Positions 36,947-47,874 of a stretch of 64,000 bases of DNA are shown here, piece by piece. Both the position numbers and the translations under genes were made by a program. The notes beneath the pieces were generated by a model. That model was not told the DNA's origin and ran no database searches. It was given only the letters and a program-made list of their open reading frames with translations. The number at the start of each line of letters is the position of its first letter. The stretch's first letter is position 1. Origin of the DNA: Streptococcus sanguinis SK49 (GTDB taxonomy: Bacteria > Bacillota > Bacilli > Lactobacillales > Streptococcaceae); assembly GCF_000212815.1 (NCBI RefSeq), contig NZ_GL890986.1, forward strand, positions 62,001-126,000, read 5' to 3'.

Positions 36947-37294
36947 ATGACACTATTAAAGATTGCTTCGATTTTATTTATCTTTTTAACATTGATTTTA
37001 ACCACTATTACAGTGCGAGTTTTTCAATTAAGAAAATACGGTTTAAACTTTGCGGACTTGGCTTTTCCGCTTTTTGTTGTAGAATTTTATATCATTTCAG
37101 ACAAGGCCTACTATCATAGCTTGCTGCCCCAGCTGACCCTAGCTCTATCAGTTCTCGCTATCGCCATCACCATCTATTTTCTCAAGAAAAAAAGGAGCTT
37201 CTACTATCCCAAGTTTTTCAAGTTCTTCTGGCGGGCTGGATTTCTTCTGACCTTCTTCATGTACCTAGCCATGGTCATCGGTCTCTTTTTGTAA
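36947..37294 (+). CDS. DUF3397 family membrane protein
   Basis: A 115-residue protein with about four membrane helices and a positively charged KKKRSFYYPKFFKFFWR segment before the last. Divergent from rplK, as in other streptococci. The gene lacks a Shine-Dalgarno and is probably translated from a leaderless message. Function unknown. Confidence 0.8.
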   Translation: MTLLKIASILFIFLTLILTTITVRVFQLRKYGLNFADLAFPLFVVEFYIISDKAYYHSLLPQLTLALSVLAIAITIYFLKKKRSFYYPKFFKFFWRAGFLLTFFMYLAMVIGLFL

Positions 37295-37305
37295 TAATGT
37301 AAAAT

Positions 37306-37342
37306 AAACCCCATCGGTCACGAGTTAGCCGATGGGGTTTTC
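37306..37342 (+). terminator. intrinsic terminator after the DUF3397 gene
   Basis: AAACCCCATCGG and CCGATGGGGTTT form a perfect 12-bp stem followed by TTC. The A-rich left side may serve the convergent gene too. Confidence 0.88.
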
Positions 37343-37404
37343 ATATGCGGGACTTACAAGTCCTTCTTTTGCCGTGAAAGAAGAATCTTACGATGCTCCT
37401 AGTC

Positions 37405-37791
37405 TTATTCGTGAATCTCCAGAGGCAGGCCATCCGGATCAAAGAAGAAAGCCATCTTACGACCGTCAAAGTCGTCATAGCGCAGCTCGGTATGAGGAAT
37501 CTCCAAACAGTCAAATTCCTCTAGCGTTTCTTCGACATTTGTCACTCGGAAGGCCAGATGCCGTAGACCTGTATGCTCTGGAGCAGGCAGGGCTGGACGC
37601 TTGGGAGCTTCTTCCTTGATAAAAATTTCCAGAGTCAGATTTCCCTTGCGGACATTAAAGAGAATATCCTGCTTGTCCGGCCGATGGTGCTCGTCTAGCA
37701 TATCAAAGCCCAGCTTGTCCACATAAAACTCCCTGGTCTTGGCATAATCATGACCAATGATGGCTATATGGTGAATGGTGTCTAGTTTCAT
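37405..37791 (-). CDS. VOC family protein, glyoxalase I-like
   Basis: A 128-residue single VOC protein (IHHIAIIGHDYAKTREFYVDKLGF; GLRHLAFRV; DPDGLPLEIHE) with His and Glu metal ligands at the usual places. Often named gloA2; lactoylglutathione lyase activity is not assured because streptococci differ in glutathione content. Confidence 0.85.
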   Translation of the reverse strand: MKLDTIHHIAIIGHDYAKTREFYVDKLGFDMLDEHHRPDKQDILFNVRKGNLTLEIFIKEEAPKRPALPAPEHTGLRHLAFRVTNVEETLEEFDCLEIPHTELRYDDFDGRKMAFFFDPDGLPLEIHE

Positions 37792-37828
37792 ACTTTTTTC
37801 CTTTCCTTGGCAATGTTAAGTAGAGAAA

Positions 37829-37858
37829 ATCTGCCGGCTGACTGCTGGCAGATTTGTT
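37829..37858. terminator. terminator between ftsK and the VOC gene
   Basis: AAATCTGCC (37827-37835) and GGCAGATTT (37847-37855) with an 11-nt loop; T-rich on both sides, serving ftsK on the minus strand. Confidence 0.75.
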
Positions 37859-37901
37859 TTTATCAAATGATTATCTTGCTAGCAGACTAGTGAAATTAGA
37901 A

Positions 37902-40208
37902 TTAATTTGTCTGCAAAACCTTTCGAGGCTTGGTGCCTTCGGCTGGTCCGATAACGCCTGCCGCTTCAAGTTCTTCCATAAGACGAGTGGCTCGATTAAA
38001 GCCGACCGAGAGTCGCCGCTGAATCATAGAAGCGCTGGCTTTCTGAGTCTCGATAACCAAGGCCTTGGCTTCTTCAAAGAGCGGATCACCTTCATCGTCG
38101 CCACCGCCAGACTCCATATCACTTTCAGATACTTCACCAGGATCAAAGCTATCGTCATAATCCGCTTCAGCTTGGTTCTTGACAAAGGCTACGATTCGCT
38201 CAACATCTTCATCTGAGATAAAGGAGCCCTGCAGTCGAACCGGATGGTTTTCATCAATGGGCTTAAAGAGCATATCCCCACGACCCAAGAGCTTTTCTGC
38301 TCCATTTTCATCCAGAATGGTCCGACTGTCTGTCCCACTGGATACAGCAAAGGCAATCCGAGAGGGTACATTGGCCTTAATCAGACCGGAGATAACATCT
38401 ACTGATGGACGCTGGGTAGCCAGAATCATGTGAATCCCAGCTGCACGCGCTTTTTGTCCCAACCGGATAATGGCGTCTTCCACTTCCTTGCTGGCCACCA
38501 TCATGAGGTCAGCCAGCTCATCCACGATGACGACAATTAAAGGCAGGGGCACCTGCTTGTATTCTGACTGAGCATTGTACTCGGCTACTTTAGCATTGTA
38601 GCCAGCAATATTACGAGCACCGACCTTAGAGAAGAGTTCATAGCGATTTTCCATCTCATCTACAACCTTCTGAAGCGCACGGCTAGCCTTGCGAGGATTG
38701 GTTACGACTGGAATAAGCAAGTGAGGAATGTCATTATAAACGGACAGCTCCACCATCTTAGGATCCACCATCATAAACTTGACTTCATCCGGTCTGGCTT
38801 TCATGAGAATGCTGGCGATAATACCGTTGACAGCCACAGATTTACCAGAGCCAGTAGAGCCCGCTACCAAGAGATGGGGCATCTTAGCCAAGTCAAAGGA
38901 GCGGACAGAGCCGTTGACAGCCTTCCCAAGTGGGATTTCTAGGAGCTTGTTGGCATCCGTTTTCGACTGTTCCCAGAGTTCTCGGAAAGTCACGGTCGCA
39001 ACTTCAGAATTGGGCACTTCAATTCCGACAAGAGATTTCCCAGGAATCGGTGCCTCAATCCGTACATCCTTGGCAGCTAGGGCAAGAGCCAAGTCATCAG
39101 CCAGATTGGAAATCCGATTGACCCGAACACCAACAGCTGGCTTGACCTCGTACTTAGTGACGGAAGGTCCGATTTCAGCCCTCTCAACAGCAGCCTTTAT
39201 CCCAAAACTAGCAAAGGTCTCTTCCAAAATTTTGATATTATCTCGAACAATGCGCTTTTCTTTGGACTGATTCTTAGGCTTGTCGGGCGCAAAGAGGTTA
39301 ATGGTCGGCAACTTGTAGTCCAGACTTTCCTTGGCGGTAAAGTCCACTTCTACGTCAACGTCGGCGTCTGTCTCCTCCGTCTCTTCTTCGCGACCAAAGT
39401 CCAGAGGCTCATGAGGATCATACTCTCCCACTTCCTCATAGTCTGCCTCGTCAAAGTCCACAGCTGTATCTAACAAGTCTTCGTCATCTAAAATCTCTCC
39501 TGTTTCAGGATCGACTTCAACTTCTTCTTGCTCTACTTCAATAGCTTGCATAGCTGCCTGTGCAGCTTTCTCTTCCTGCTCCAAGAAACGAAGCTGTCGC
39601 TTTTCTTCCTGCTTCTCTCTCCAATTTTGAAAAGCAGCCATAGCCTTTTCTGAAATATCATAGATAGACCACGGGCTCATAAGGAGACCGCCCAAAAGAA
39701 TGAGGAGCAGGCCGAAGAAATAAGAACCGATATTTGAAAAAAGGAAAGAGATAGGTGCGTATAAGAGAGAGCCCAGCAGGCCGCCTCCCGCGAAGGAGCT
39801 GACCTTAAAGGCTGTCAGATCAGTCAAAACCCTGCCTAGAGTTGTCGATAAGATGGCCGCTCCCTCGAGCTTCAACACGCTGACAAAATAAGCTTGGAAA
39901 ATTAACTCCAGTCCCAAAAAGAGGCTGATAAATCCTGAAACCGTCCCTTCGTGCTTGTGCAGCCACTTGAAAAAAAAGAGATAGCCAAAGCTGGCCAGAA
40001 TAGCCAGATAGGCCAAGCTTCCCACCAAGAGACGAATCATGTTATAAATAGTGACCCCAAAGGCGCCCAGCTTTATAGCTGCAAACAAAAGAATAAGAGC
40101 CAACACAAAGGTGGCAATCATTCTCTTTATTGCTTTTTGTCTTTCTAATTCTGCTTTTGTCGGCCGACGAGTTGTCCGGCCTTTTTTCGTGTTTTTCTTA
40201 GTTGCCAT
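37902..40208 (-). CDS. ftsK: DNA translocase FtsK/SpoIIIE
   Basis: About 768 residues. The N-terminus is basic ([21 protein letters not shown]), followed by four or five membrane helices, an acidic linker (about residues 225-310), the motor domain with Walker [10 protein letters not shown] and Walker [14 protein letters not shown], and a C-terminal gamma winged helix. It pumps chromosomal DNA at the division septum. Start is set at the ATG at 40208 because an extended -10 lies immediately upstream, making a nearly leaderless message; the ATG at 40214 begins 1 nt after the -10 hexamer. Confidence 0.93.
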   Translation of the reverse strand: MATKKNTKKGRTTRRPTKAELERQKAIKRMIATFVLALILLFAAIKLGAFGVTIYNMIRLLVGSLAYLAILASFGYLFFFKWLHKHEGTVSGFISLFLGLELIFQAYFVSVLKLEGAAILSTTLGRVLTDLTAFKVSSFAGGGLLGSLLYAPISFLFSNIGSYFFGLLLILLGGLLMSPWSIYDISEKAMAAFQNWREKQEEKRQLRFLEQEEKAAQAAMQAIEVEQEEVEVDPETGEILDDEDLLDTAVDFDEADYEEVGEYDPHEPLDFGREEETEETDADVDVEVDFTAKESLDYKLPTINLFAPDKPKNQSKEKRIVRDNIKILEETFASFGIKAAVERAEIGPSVTKYEVKPAVGVRVNRISNLADDLALALAAKDVRIEAPIPGKSLVGIEVPNSEVATVTFRELWEQSKTDANKLLEIPLGKAVNGSVRSFDLAKMPHLLVAGSTGSGKSVAVNGIIASILMKARPDEVKFMMVDPKMVELSVYNDIPHLLIPVVTNPRKASRALQKVVDEMENRYELFSKVGARNIAGYNAKVAEYNAQSEYKQVPLPLIVVIVDELADLMMVASKEVEDAIIRLGQKARAAGIHMILATQRPSVDVISGLIKANVPSRIAFAVSSGTDSRTILDENGAEKLLGRGDMLFKPIDENHPVRLQGSFISDEDVERIVAFVKNQAEADYDDSFDPGEVSESDMESGGGDDEGDPLFEEAKALVIETQKASASMIQRRLSVGFNRATRLMEELEAAGVIGPAEGTKPRKVLQTN

Positions 40209-40215
40209 GACCATT

Positions 40216-40224
40216 ATTATACCA
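40216..40224 (-). promoter_or_regulatory. extended -10 promoter immediately before ftsK
   Basis: TGGTATAAT, hexamer at 40221-40216. The predicted start point is 40209, one base before the ATG at 40208. There is no good -35 and no Shine-Dalgarno. Confidence 0.55.
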
Positions 40225-40284
40225 TATTTGAGCCTTAGATGAGAAATCTTTTATCTAGATTAGAAGCAAAAAAATTATTTATCC

Positions 40285-40313
40285 ACGCAAAAAGAACTGG
40301 ACTAACCAGTTCT
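40285..40313 (-). terminator. terminator of the PspC-domain gene
   Basis: AGAACTGG-N5-CCAGTTCT followed by TTTTGCG on the minus strand. Confidence 0.8.
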
Positions 40314-40336
40314 CATTTCACTATCACATAATCTTA

Positions 40337-40534
40337 TTAAGCCTCTGAATTTGAATCTTCCGGTATAACTGCCCAAGCAATCAAGTAAGCCAAGACTCCA
40401 GCGCCTCCTACACATACAAAAAGAATCCAAATAACACGAACCAAGGTTGGATCTAAATTAAAGTAGTTTGCAATACCAGCACATACACCAGCGATTTTCT
40501 TGTTGTTGACATCTCTTGTCAGTCTTTTCTCCAT
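40337..40534 (-). CDS. PspC domain membrane protein
   Basis: A 65-residue protein: LTRDVNNKKIAGVCAGIANYFNLDPTLVRV followed by one membrane helix. Such PspC proteins respond to envelope stress, often under LiaR control; no LiaR box was identified here. AAGGAG precedes the ATG. Confidence 0.88.
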   Translation of the reverse strand: MEKRLTRDVNNKKIAGVCAGIANYFNLDPTLVRVIWILFVCVGGAGVLAYLIAWAVIPEDSNSEA

Positions 40535-40754
40535 GGAAAATACTCCTTATTATTTTTACTCTGTTTATTTTACCATAATATTTCACGACGCACAAGTTTT
40601 TTTTGTCTCCTTTGGTATCTAAATCTTACTTTTTCAAGTGGAAGATGTTCGCTAGATCATTCCTTTTGCGAGTCAAAGCAAAACTCTTGTTCTTGTGTTA
40701 GAATAGAGGGACATTTTAATTAGCTTACAGTAAAAACATATCAGGAGGAAGATA

Positions 40755-41174
40755 ATGCGAGCCGGAGTCATTCTTTACAATCCCCAATCTAAGCAAATAC
40801 TGCTCATCCACCGCTGGAAAAATGGAGAAGAGTATTTTGTGATACCGGGCGGCGGAGCCGAGTCAGGTGAGACTACAGTCCAAGCAGCTCAGAGAGAAAT
40901 TCAGGAAGAGCTGGGTTGGAGCTTGTCTGAAAAGCAACTGCAGCCAGCCTTTACTTTCAGAAATGGCCAACGCTTAGAAATCTATTTTCGTGCCACTATC
41001 AGCCATACATCAGCCCCAATGATTCAGGGCGAGGAAGCCCTTCGCAGTCATGCCCAGAATATCTATCAACCTGAATGGCTAGACATAGAAGCAATTTGCG
41101 GCCTGAACTTACGGCCAGCAGGACTTAAAAATCTGCTCCTGGATTGTCTGACACAGGAGGGTTTGAAAAACTAG
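40755..41174 (+). CDS. NUDIX hydrolase
   Basis: A 139-residue protein with a complete Nudix box (GGAESGETTVQAAQREIQEELGW). AGGAGG precedes the ATG. Substrate unknown. Confidence 0.88.
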   Translation: MRAGVILYNPQSKQILLIHRWKNGEEYFVIPGGGAESGETTVQAAQREIQEELGWSLSEKQLQPAFTFRNGQRLEIYFRATISHTSAPMIQGEEALRSHAQNIYQPEWLDIEAICGLNLRPAGLKNLLLDCLTQEGLKN

Positions 41175-41228
41175 CTTAATTGTAGTAAAATATCAGTAGT
41201 TTACAATCTAATGTGAGAAAGGTTTTAT

Positions 41229-42047
41229 ATGAAAAAAATTCTTCTTATCAGCCTCTTATCAGGACTTGTCTTGGCTGGCTGCTCTGGTAAAGATAACAAA
41301 GAGGAGACTACTAGCTCCTCCAACTCATCCAGCAGTTCCTCACTAGTGAGCTCTAGCTCTGACCCAGAGGAAACCAGCAAACTCCGTGAGCAATTCAAGG
41401 ATGCCATGACCAACGAAAATGCCAATTTTCCGCAGCTATCTACAGAAGTTGCTGAAGATGAAGCGGAGGTCAAGTTGGTAACGACTGAAGGCGATATCCG
41501 CATCAAGCTCTTTCCAAAACAAGCCCCATTGGCCGTTGAAAATTTCCTGACCCATGCCAAAGAAGGCTACTATGATGGCGTTTTATTCCACCGTGTTATC
41601 AATGAATTTATGATTCAGACCGGAGATCCTAAAGGCAACGGCACTGGAGGCGAGTCTATCTGGAAGGGCAAAGACAAGTCTAAAGACTCTGGAAACGGCT
41701 TTAAAAATGAGTATTCTCCATATCTCTATAATATTCGTGGTGCCCTATCCATGGCTAATGCAGGCCCTGGTACCAATGGCAGTCAGTTCTTCATCAATCA
41801 AAGCAAGAAAGATTTGACTAGCCAAATGTCTACGGATTCTTTCCCAGCCAAAATCATCGAAGCCTATAAAAACGGTGGAAATCCTAATTTAGATGGCGGA
41901 GCTTATACCGTCTTTGGCCAAGTGCTGGAAGGTATGGATGTGGTGGACAAAATCGCTGCCGCAGAAACAGACGATAATGACAAGCCTAAAAAAGATATCA
42001 AGATTGAAAAAATCGAGATTATCAAGGACTATGACTTCAGCAAATAA
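41229..42047 (+). CDS. slrA: peptidyl-prolyl cis-trans isomerase lipoprotein (cyclophilin type)
   Basis: A 272-residue lipoprotein. The lipobox LAGC places the lipidated cysteine at residue 18, followed by a Ser-rich linker (about 28-45) and a cyclophilin domain (VLFHRVINEFMIQTGDP, ALSMANAGPGTNGSQFFI). Matches streptococcal lipoprotein rotamase A, which folds exported proteins and aids adherence. Confidence 0.93.
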   Translation: MKKILLISLLSGLVLAGCSGKDNKEETTSSSNSSSSSSLVSSSSDPEETSKLREQFKDAMTNENANFPQLSTEVAEDEAEVKLVTTEGDIRIKLFPKQAPLAVENFLTHAKEGYYDGVLFHRVINEFMIQTGDPKGNGTGGESIWKGKDKSKDSGNGFKNEYSPYLYNIRGALSMANAGPGTNGSQFFINQSKKDLTSQMSTDSFPAKIIEAYKNGGNPNLDGGAYTVFGQVLEGMDVVDKIAAAETDDNDKPKKDIKIEKIEIIKDYDFSK

Positions 42048-42082
42048 GCTGACTGCCCAACTAATAAAGGAGGGAAATCAAT

Positions 42083-42319
42083 ATGATTATCTGGGGATAT
42101 AAAGGTTATCAGAAAAACTTAGGACAGACCCAAAGCAATATCGAGTGTGCTAACTGCCACAATGTCGCACCTTGGGACATTATTGAAACCGGCCGAAAGT
42201 TTACACTTTATTGGATTCCTACCTTTCCTTACGGTAGAAAACATTACCTCACCTGCCCAGTCTGCCAGCACGGCAAGCAGATTGAAAAGCAGGAAATCGA
42301 ACAGTTTTTGAATTATTAG
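42083..42319 (+). CDS. small zinc-ribbon protein
   Basis: A 78-residue protein with CANC (about residues 21-24) and CPVC (about 60-63), typical of a zinc ribbon. Strong AAGGAGG site; 35 bp after slrA, likely cotranscribed. Function unknown. Confidence 0.8.
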   Translation: MIIWGYKGYQKNLGQTQSNIECANCHNVAPWDIIETGRKFTLYWIPTFPYGRKHYLTCPVCQHGKQIEKQEIEQFLNY

Positions 42320-42325
42320 CAACAG

Positions 42326-42358
42326 AAAGAGACGATTCTCAATGAACCGTCTCTTTTC
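42326..42358. terminator. bidirectional terminator
   Basis: AAAGAGACG/CGTCTCTTT hairpin followed by TCTTTTTT; shared by the zinc-ribbon gene and the convergent ABC-F gene. Confidence 0.85.
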
Positions 42359-42372
42359 TTTTTTAAATTTTA

Positions 42373-43914
42373 TCAAGTCAACTGGTTGAAATCCCAAATC
42401 TGGTCCATCCAGCCTTCATAGAAATCAGGCTCGTGGCAGACCATGAGAATGCTGCCCTTGTATTCTTTCAGAGCTCGCTTAAGCTCCTCCTTGGAATCTA
42501 CATCCAAGTGGTTGGTCGGCTCGTCCAGCACCAGAACATTATTTTCTCGGTTCATGAGGAGGCAAAGTCGGACCTTGGCCTGCTCTCCACCTGAAAGAAC
42601 CTGGATCTGGCTCTCGATGTGCTTGGAAGTCAGGCCACATCTGGCCAGAGCTGCTCGGACTTCTGCTTGGTTAAGAGCCGGAAAGGCGTTCCAGACTGCT
42701 TCCAGCGGTGTCTGACGATTGCCGCCCTCGACTTCCTGCTCGAAATAACCCAGCTCCAGATAGTCCCCACGCTCGACCTGACCTGCAATAGGCGGGATAA
42801 TCCCCAGCAGACTCTTGAGCAGGGTCGTTTTCCCAATCCCATTTGCCCCGATAATCGCCACCTTCTGATTGCGCTCAAAGGTCAGGTTAAGGGGCTGGGT
42901 TAGCGGTCGGTCGTAACCAATCTGCAAATCCTTGGCTTGGAAGATAAAGCGGCCAGGTGTTCGGGCAGGCTTGAAGTCAAATGAAGGCTTAGGCTTCTCA
43001 CTTTGCAGCTCAATAATGTCCATCTTATCCAGCTTTTTCTGACGTGACATAGCCATATTACGGGTCGCCACGCGGGCTTTGTTGCGAGCCACAAAGTCCT
43101 TGAGGTCCGCAATTTCCTTCTGCTGGCGCTCGTAGGCCGCTTCCAGTTGAGATTTTTTCATCTCATAGACCTCTAGGAACTGATAATAATCACCAGAATA
43201 ACGAGTCAGTTGCTGATTTTCCACATGGTAGACGATATTGATCACGTCGTTCAAGAAAGGAATATCATGCGAGATCAGAACAAAGGCATTTTCATAGTTC
43301 TGAAGGTAACGCTTAAGCCAGTCAATGTGCTCAGCATCCAGATAGTTGGTTGGCTCGTCTAAGAGCAGGATATCCGGTTTTTCAAGGAGCAGCTTAGCTA
43401 AGAGAACCTTAGTCCGCTGCCCACCAGATAGCTCCGTCACATCGCTCTCCATACCGTAGTCCATCACACCTAGTGCCCGTGCGACCTCGTCAATCTTGGC
43501 ATCTAAAGTATAGAAATCTCGGCTCTCCAAGCGGTCCTGCAGCTCGCCCACTTCTTCCATCAGGGCATCCACATCCGCTCCATCCTCAGCCATGCTCATA
43601 TAGATGTCGTTGATTCGGCTTTCTGTCTTGAAAAGCTCGTCAAAGGCCGTGCGCAAGACATCGCGAACAGACTGACCTTGCTCCAGCACAGCATGCTGAT
43701 CCAGATAGCCAGCTGTCACATACTTGGACCACTCAACTTTACCTTCGTCCGGCAGCATTTTCCCCGTCACAATGCTCATAAAGGTTGACTTCCCCTCACC
43801 ATTGGCACCGACCAGGCCGATATGCTCACCCTTGAGCAGGCGGAAGGATACATCCTCAAAAATAGCCCGGTCTCCAAAACCGTGGCTGAGATTTTTCACT
43901 TCTAAGATACTCAT
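42373..43914 (-). CDS. ABC-F family ATPase (YbiT/YkpA type)
   Basis: A 513-residue soluble protein with two ABC domains: Walker A GANGEGKST and GANGIGKTT, signatures LSGGQRTKVLLAK and LSGGEQAKVRLCL, and a charged linker between them (about residues 240-305). No membrane segment. ABC-F proteins act on the ribosome; housekeeping rather than resistance role is inferred from family type. Confidence 0.92.
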   Translation of the reverse strand: MSILEVKNLSHGFGDRAIFEDVSFRLLKGEHIGLVGANGEGKSTFMSIVTGKMLPDEGKVEWSKYVTAGYLDQHAVLEQGQSVRDVLRTAFDELFKTESRINDIYMSMAEDGADVDALMEEVGELQDRLESRDFYTLDAKIDEVARALGVMDYGMESDVTELSGGQRTKVLLAKLLLEKPDILLLDEPTNYLDAEHIDWLKRYLQNYENAFVLISHDIPFLNDVINIVYHVENQQLTRYSGDYYQFLEVYEMKKSQLEAAYERQQKEIADLKDFVARNKARVATRNMAMSRQKKLDKMDIIELQSEKPKPSFDFKPARTPGRFIFQAKDLQIGYDRPLTQPLNLTFERNQKVAIIGANGIGKTTLLKSLLGIIPPIAGQVERGDYLELGYFEQEVEGGNRQTPLEAVWNAFPALNQAEVRAALARCGLTSKHIESQIQVLSGGEQAKVRLCLLMNRENNVLVLDEPTNHLDVDSKEELKRALKEYKGSILMVCHEPDFYEGWMDQIWDFNQLT

Positions 43915-43984
43915 TTTTTCTCCTCTATCATTGATTGCAGTTCCTTGATTATACCATCAAATGGGATTTTTTGGCAAGACAGAA

Positions 43985-44017
43985 GAAAAGGAAAAGCGAG
44001 CCACTTAAGTCTCGCTT
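43985..44017 (-). terminator. terminator after the DUF898-like gene
   Basis: AAGCGAG (43994-44000) and CTCGCTT (44011-44017); minus-strand T-rich tail TTTTCCTTTTC. Confidence 0.75.
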
Positions 44018-44025
44018 GCTTAGTC

Positions 44026-44334
44026 TCAATTCGCATGATGCGTATGCTTGGTAATCCATTGAGTCAGTTTGATATCAAGCCAAAAGCCATAAATACCAAG
44101 AGTAATAATGGTTAAGAACCACCACTTGATCCAATTTCCAAAAAGCTGCATGGCAGTACCATCAAAATAAAGGCGGTGCCCGTCAATAACTGTATGTTTC
44201 ACCTTCCAATTATACAGAATACACATACCCCAAGGTGCACAAATTCCTAGCGTAAATACTGTAATCAAGGTAGCTAAAATCACATGACCGATGTAAGAAA
44301 AGAGACCACCATCAAAATAAGACTCTTTGTACAT
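44026..44334 (-). CDS. DUF898-like small membrane protein
   Basis: A 102-residue protein with two membrane segments (ILATLITVFTLGICAPWGMC; WWFLTIITLGIYGFWLDIK). The TLGIxxPWG/TLGIYGFW repeats are typical of DUF898 permease-like proteins. 13 bp downstream of mtnN. Function unknown. Confidence 0.8.
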   Translation of the reverse strand: MYKESYFDGGLFSYIGHVILATLITVFTLGICAPWGMCILYNWKVKHTVIDGHRLYFDGTAMQLFGNWIKWWFLTIITLGIYGFWLDIKLTQWITKHTHHAN

Positions 44335-44347
44335 ACTATCTCCCCCT

Positions 44348-45040
44348 TTAAACCAACTCTTTCAGAAATTGAATCAGGGTTTCTGCCGAGCGTTTACCAG
44401 CTTCAAGAATGAATTCATCAAAAGTGACATTAGCATCATGACTTGCCGTGTCGCTCATGGCTCGAATAACCATAAAAGGCAGGCCAATCGAATGAGTGGC
44501 TTGAGCAATGGCTGCGCCCTCCATCTCGACAGCCAAGACATCTGGGAAATGCTCCTTGATGCGGTCAATCTTGTCTTGACCAGCAACAAAGCTGTCACCT
44601 GTCGCAATCAAACCTACTCTTGCATTTTGATGGGTTTTTTCCAAAATTTTCTTCATCTCAGCAACCAGATAGCGGCTTGCTTCAAAATAGAGCGGCTGCC
44701 GTGCCATCTGACCGTAGTCATAGCCAAAGGCCGTTACGTCCACATCATGGTAGACCAGACGATCTGCGACCACCACATCACCGATAGCCAGGCCTTCTGC
44801 CACTGCTCCAGCTGAGCCTGTATTAATCACAGCTGTAACCTTGAAATCATTGACCAGAACAGCCACACTCATAGCGGACATAACCTTGCCAATCCCGCTT
44901 TCGACCAACACCACTTCATGATAGCCGATGGAGCCCGTATGATAGACATGGCCCAAACGTAGGTGCTTCTGCGGGTTTTCTAAATGCTCCAGCAGTATCT
45001 TCAACTCTTCGGGCATGGCAGCGATAATTCCAATTTTCAT
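44348..45040 (-). CDS. mtnN: 5'-methylthioadenosine/S-adenosylhomocysteine nucleosidase
   Basis: A 230-residue nucleosidase; ATG at 45040 with GAGGT upstream. IGIIAAMPEELK, NTGSAGA, EMEGAAIAQ and SDTASHDA carry the substrate and catalytic residues. It recycles SAH and MTA and yields the AI-2 precursor S-ribosylhomocysteine. Confidence 0.95.
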   Translation of the reverse strand: MKIGIIAAMPEELKILLEHLENPQKHLRLGHVYHTGSIGYHEVVLVESGIGKVMSAMSVAVLVNDFKVTAVINTGSAGAVAEGLAIGDVVVADRLVYHDVDVTAFGYDYGQMARQPLYFEASRYLVAEMKKILEKTHQNARVGLIATGDSFVAGQDKIDRIKEHFPDVLAVEMEGAAIAQATHSIGLPFMVIRAMSDTASHDANVTFDEFILEAGKRSAETLIQFLKELV

Positions 45041-45063
45041 ATAATACCTCAAATCATCTGATG

Positions 45064-45091
45064 AAAAAGAAGCTTAGACAGACTAGGCTTC
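45064..45091 (-). terminator. terminator after macP
   Basis: Minus-strand GAAGCCTAG and CTAAGCTTC (one wobble) followed by TTTTTC. Confidence 0.8.
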
Positions 45092-45116
45092 CTTTTAAGT
45101 GCAATAGAGCAGGTTT

Positions 45117-45539
45117 TTAAGGCCACCAAATAATAGCAGCAATCAAACCAATCAGCAGGATAACCACCCAAAGGAGAATCTTATTGAGTTTGGCTTGAAA
45201 GAGGCTCCGCTTCTGATTTTCAATTCGACGGCTCTTAGTCACGGTCGGATCTACCTCAATGTGCAGAGTCTCATCCGTAAACTCCTCTTGGTTTTGAGCA
45301 GTCTGATGGCCAAATTGACTCTGATACTGCTGAGACCGAGCTTCTTCATAACCAAAGCGGTTTTGAGGGCTTTGATAACCAAACTGAGTATCCTGTCGAC
45401 TAGACTGCTGCGAGCTAAAGGAGCTTCTGCCAGTTGAAAGAATCTTGGTTTCCTCGTCATCCATGAGAGGTGGCCCCGAAATATCCTCACCGCGGTTAGC
45501 CCGCTCAATGATTTCATCTGTTAATAAAGCTTTTCCCAT
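45117..45539 (-). CDS. macP: cell wall synthase accessory protein MacP
   Basis: A 140-residue single-pass membrane protein. [21 protein letters not shown] and DDEETKIL at the N-terminus, [12 protein letters not shown] and a C-terminal helix ([18 protein letters not shown]) match pneumococcal MacP, a StkP-controlled partner of PBP2a. The Gln/Tyr-rich middle (about residues 40-80) is longer than I recall for the pneumococcal protein. Placement between nudF and mtnN agrees. Confidence 0.85.
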   Translation of the reverse strand: MGKALLTDEIIERANRGEDISGPPLMDDEETKILSTGRSSFSSQQSSRQDTQFGYQSPQNRFGYEEARSQQYQSQFGHQTAQNQEEFTDETLHIEVDPTVTKSRRIENQKRSLFQAKLNKILLWVVILLIGLIAAIIWWP

Positions 45540-45555
45540 TGATCTACGTTCCTAT

Positions 45556-46101
45556 TTATTCAGATTTTTGTTCCCAGTACTGAAGGGCCATGATGGTCTT
45601 GGCATCGCAGATATCACCGTTTTGCAGCAACTGGTGTGCCTCCTCCAGACTGACTTCAAAAAGTTCCAATGTTTCATCCTCGTCTTGGGGACGAGGGTTT
45701 TCGACCTTTGTCAAATGGCTGGCGCTGTAGAGCTTGATTTTTTCATTGCAAAAACCGATAGCAGAGTAGAAATCATAGACCAACTCCAGCTGTCCAGTGT
45801 AGCCGGTCTCTTCTTCTAATTCTCGGAGGGCAGCCGCTTGGGGATCTGCATTCTCTCCTAACTCAAGCTTACCAGCTGGAATCTCGTAAGAAGTCGCTTC
45901 AATTGCCTTGCGGTACTGCCTGACTAAAATCATCTTATTTTCTGGGGTGATAGCAATTACAGCCACCGCCCCATTATGAAAAATCAAATCCCGTTGGGCG
46001 TGACCCTTGCCCTCTGGCAACTCTACCTGATCCTGAACCACTTTAAAAATCGGTCCCTGATAAATTTCCGTCCGTTGGACGGTTTTTTCTTCAAATTCCA
46101 T
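45556..46101 (-). CDS. nudF: ADP-ribose pyrophosphatase (NUDIX)
   Basis: A 181-residue Nudix enzyme with GKLELGENADPQAAALRELEEETGY. Sits between glmU and macP, as in other streptococci. Confidence 0.9.
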   Translation of the reverse strand: MEFEEKTVQRTEIYQGPIFKVVQDQVELPEGKGHAQRDLIFHNGAVAVIAITPENKMILVRQYRKAIEATSYEIPAGKLELGENADPQAAALRELEEETGYTGQLELVYDFYSAIGFCNEKIKLYSASHLTKVENPRPQDEDETLELFEVSLEEAHQLLQNGDICDAKTIMALQYWEQKSE

Positions 46102-46109
46102 GACTAAAC

Positions 46110-47492
<1,383 letters not shown>

Positions 47493-47521
47493 TTATCTCT
47501 TTTCTGTAGGATATCACCTTT

Positions 47522-47530
47522 ATTATATCA
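47522..47530 (-). promoter_or_regulatory. glmU promoter, extended -10
   Basis: TGATATAAT on the minus strand (hexamer 47527-47522) about 33 nt upstream of the glmU ATG. Confidence 0.6.
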
Positions 47531-47611
47531 CTAAAAGGTAATTTTTAAAAATTTAAAATCAAGAAATATTGCAGTAGACATAGAAATAATTATTTTTTGA
47601 CAGGAAAGCTT

Positions 47612-47698
47612 TTACTTAAGGTTTCCGACTAGGAATGATAAGAATACACCTAGATAAAGCATGTTGAACTGAAACCATACTCTCACTTTTCCATTCAT
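47612..47698 (-). CDS. possible 28-residue hydrophobic peptide
   Basis: ATG at 47698, stop TAA at 47614-47612. AAAGGAAG lies 5 nt before the ATG. The peptide has a basic start (MNGKVRVWFQF) and a hydrophobic end (NMLYLGVFLSFLVGNLK), like a membrane miniprotein. An imperfect stem (GGAAACCTT with AAGCTTTCC) overlaps its end but has no T-run. No promoter was fixed. The rest of 47490-47875 is AT-rich and otherwise featureless. Confidence 0.35.
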   Translation of the reverse strand: MNGKVRVWFQFNMLYLGVFLSFLVGNLK

Positions 47699-47874
47699 TC
47701 AATCTTCCTTTCTCATAAGTGAGATTTCCTTAAAAGTGCAGCGTATTGGCAAGCCAATTGAACTGGTTCATTTTCAAATTCTTTTCTCAATTTGATAATA
47801 ATAAAAAGACAATACAAATTGTAATATACTAGGTAGACTTGAAAAAACGATAAGAATGATTAATGGAGACTATA

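Noticed and set aside
38779..39270. 163-codon plus-strand frame within ftsK
   Set aside because: Antisense shadow of the conserved FtsK motor domain; no ribosome site or family motif.
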